From: Candidatus Paracaedibacter acanthamoebae
GTDB lineage: Bacteria > Pseudomonadota > Alphaproteobacteria > Paracaedibacterales > Paracaedibacteraceae
NCBI RefSeq assembly: GCF_000742835.1
Contig: NZ_CP008941.1
Coordinates: forward strand, 887,001 to 951,000
Direction: 5' to 3'
DNA: 64,000 bases
Shown: one piece after another, positions 62,482 to 64,000 of the stretch
Layout of the letters: every line of letters begins with the position of its first letter
Position numbering within the stretch: the stretch's first letter is position 1
Position numbers and translations under genes: made by a program
Notes under the pieces: model-generated
The model's database searches: none
Told to the model about the DNA's origin: nothing
The model's input: only the letters and a program-made list of their open reading frames with translations

Positions 62482-63029
62482 TGGATATAATGGGGGCTCT
62501 ATTTTGCCTTATTATTTTTGCAATTCCATTGCTCCTCGTCGCTCTTGCGATTAAGCTAACATCCAAAGGCCCCATCTTGCATTGGTCTGAGAGAATTGGG
62601 CTTTATGGCATTCCTTTTTATATGCCCAAATTTAGATCCATGCGCGTTGATACCCCTCAAGTCGCAACCAGCCTTTTGCTCAATCCCCATGAATTCCTCA
62701 CGCCTATTGGAAGTTTTATTCGCAAAACCAGTCTTGATGAATTACCACAACTATGGTCTATCCTTAAGGGCGACATCAGCTTTGTCGGTCCTCGGCCTGC
62801 TCTTTACAACGAGCATACGTGGCTTGAGCTCCGTCGACTTAAGGGGATTGATCAGATTCGACCAGGCTTAACGGGTTGGGCGCAGGTGAATGGCAGAGAT
62901 TCACTTTCCACCGATGAAAAAGTAAAGTTTGAAGAAGAATATTTACAGCGACAAAGCCTATCTTTTGATCTTTATATCATATGGCTAACCCTTATTAAGG
63001 TTGTTCGCCGGGAAGACATTAGCCACTGA
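62466..63029 (+). CDS. Undecaprenyl-phosphate sugar-1-phosphate transferase (WcaJ/PglC-type)
   Basis: A 187-residue monotopic phosphoglycosyl transferase that starts surface-glycan synthesis by loading a sugar phosphate onto undecaprenyl phosphate. Visible: reentrant helix [42 protein letters not shown] (catalytic Asp region), [27 protein letters not shown] (E-containing active site) and [14 protein letters not shown]. The minimal length matches the PglC-like small type. The 16-base overlap with glmM suggests coupling to amino-sugar supply. Confidence 0.93.
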   Translation: MLKRLMDIMGALFCLIIFAIPLLLVALAIKLTSKGPILHWSERIGLYGIPFYMPKFRSMRVDTPQVATSLLLNPHEFLTPIGSFIRKTSLDELPQLWSILKGDISFVGPRPALYNEHTWLELRRLKGIDQIRPGLTGWAQVNGRDSLSTDEKVKFEEEYLQRQSLSFDLYIIWLTLIKVVRREDISH

Positions 63030-63142
63030 GGGGAAACAACGTTGTTCCTCACGGAATACATAAATGGCAACAGTTTTCTCTGCCTTAAATTAGCACCCCA
63101 GAGTTATTGACGCTCTTCTCTCAGCCATTTTATCTATCTGAT

Positions 63143-64000
63143 TTAAAGTGTTTTAAAAACCCCAAGATGACAGAGTAAAAGAAGGGCCCCTTTTTCAGTT
63201 AAGCTTACCTCTTCTGACTGCAGATTAATTTCCCACGATTCCTTGTAATGGGCTTCAGGAATAAGAGATAAAAGCTGGCTGTACAACAGTCCTTTTTCTG
63301 AAAATAATTCTGAATTAGCAGTTTTCAAAAGACTGCTTAATAGGTGGCTGGGCAATAAATGACAATAAAACCCTTGCACCATTTCTTGTTTTGATCGATC
63401 AATTAGCTTTTGGTAAATCATCCGTGAATAACGATCAAAGGCCGCAGCTTCTGATAATCCTACGTCTGGTCCAATCACATTCTTAACATAGCGAGCTTGA
63501 TGCGCTGCTTGTTGAATTTCTGCTTGAACGGGTATCCCTATTAGGTTTTTAAGATACAGATTTGTTCCTGAGAGTAAATATTCAACTTCCTTTCTTAGAA
63601 GGGTATTGACCCAGTGGCTGCCTTTTTCCCTCAGGGTGCCATCCTCAATTAGCCCCCTGAATTTAAAGGACGAGGGTAAATTTGTATAATAAAAATGAAT
63701 GCCTTCTTCTTTACCTGTCACACAGTTTTGAATACTGGCAAGCACCTTTAAAAAGGTTTGTTCTTGTAACGATAAGCTTTGCCCTGGTAAAACGTCTGTT
63801 TCTAACGTTTGTAAAAAGTTAGTAATCGCTATCATTTTTGCAGCGATAACTGGGACGAAGGTTTTAGGGTCTCCCTGAGTGTCGAGCAAACCTTGCAGTA
63901 AAGAACTGCCCAAAGCTCCAGCTTTTAAGGTACTATAAGGGGCAGCAAAATTTTTTTGGATTTCTGCTTCAAGCTTAGGGTTAGTCCCCAGACGCTTAGT
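63143..64000 (-). CDS. Protein of unknown function, N-terminus beyond window edge
   Basis: The frame is open from base 64000 to a stop at 63143, giving at least 285 residues; a TTG at 63913 is not needed as a start. The visible part is largely helical, with no membrane segment and no recognised motif. Examples are FVPVIAAKMIAITNFLQTLE, LQEQTFLKVLASIQNCVTGK and a Leu-rich end (LTEKGALLLLCHLGVFKTL). It may be another exported or host-directed protein, but its N-terminus is not visible. Confidence 0.6.
   Translation of the reverse strand, partial: TKRLGTNPKLEAEIQKNFAAPYSTLKAGALGSSLLQGLLDTQGDPKTFVPVIAAKMIAITNFLQTLETDVLPGQSLSLQEQTFLKVLASIQNCVTGKEEGIHFYYTNLPSSFKFRGLIEDGTLREKGSHWVNTLLRKEVEYLLSGTNLYLKNLIGIPVQAEIQQAAHQARYVKNVIGPDVGLSEAAAFDRYSRMIYQKLIDRSKQEMVQGFYCHLLPSHLLSSLLKTANSELFSEKGLLYSQLLSLIPEAHYKESWEINLQSEEVSLTEKGALLLLCHLGVFKTL

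Noticed and set aside
63026-63052. Hairpin after the sugar-transferase gene
   Set aside because: The arms can pair only with almost no loop and no T run follows, so I did not call it a terminator.

Overview
The window looks like a chromosome segment of an intracellular alphaproteobacterium, most likely an amoeba- or protist-associated member of the Holosporales (Paracaedibacter/Odyssella-like). This is inferred from the gene content: a 1604-residue NAD-glutamate dehydrogenase, the MlaD-DUF2155 pair, a PurC-like/BolA/Grx4 cluster, DUF1207 and RMD1 proteins, and MHS and DASS carriers. A base composition near 40% GC (estimated by eye) and many secreted proteins with eukaryote-facing or toxin-like domains point the same way. 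No database search was possible.

Layout. 0-9.6 kb: truncated CNNM/CorC protein, Bax-inhibitor-1 homologue, Bcp peroxiredoxin with a drug-efflux MFS and a DUF4442 protein, arginase plus ornithine aminotransferase, a patch of palindromic repeats, MlaD-DUF2155, Dps and a small lipoprotein. 9.7-13.6 kb: a tightly overlapped operon thiZ-thiX-thiY-miaA-ygjP-like. 13.8-20.6 kb: a kinase-like protein with a 16-residue repeat tail, DUF1207 protein, DASS carrier, repeat-containing lipoprotein, patatin lipoprotein, tRNA-Lys, ArfB. 20.9-33.8 kb: BaiN flavoprotein, gyrB, a second repeat patch, NAD-GDH, tRNA-Gly, and the operon ubiE-dut-SH3-znuC-znuB. 34-42 kb: secreted proteins, a broken DUF6119/TIGR04141 gene, then fba-efp-suhB. 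42-49.6 kb: SNF2 helicase, a frameshifted Gly-rich autotransporter, and PurC-like-bolA-grxD. 49.6-64 kb: third repeat patch, aconitase, a visibly AT-rich stretch of secreted proteins and an MHS carrier, then DUF488, RMD1, a 57-residue membrane protein, glmM, a sugar transferase and a truncated unknown.

How genes fit together. Arginase, ornithine aminotransferase and NAD-glutamate dehydrogenase form a route from arginine to glutamate and 2-oxoglutarate; aconitase and the dicarboxylate carrier fit a lifestyle that feeds the TCA cycle from host amino acids and organic acids. ThiXYZ and ZnuBC import a pyrimidine precursor and metal.

Most striking is a set of exported proteins that look like effectors. 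One (57363-59006) joins a signal peptide to an RNase III domain and three dsRNA-binding domains, with one of the four metal-binding acidic residues replaced by Asn. Another (53540-55246) has a signal peptide and a C-terminal CxE...PCxxC deaminase-like domain. A third is a signal-peptide-bearing DUF6119/TIGR04141 protein broken by two single-base indels. A fourth is a kinase-like protein whose signal peptide can be read only from an ACG codon. The autotransporter is also broken by two single-base indels, whereas the large conserved genes here are intact, which favours real decay over sequencing error.
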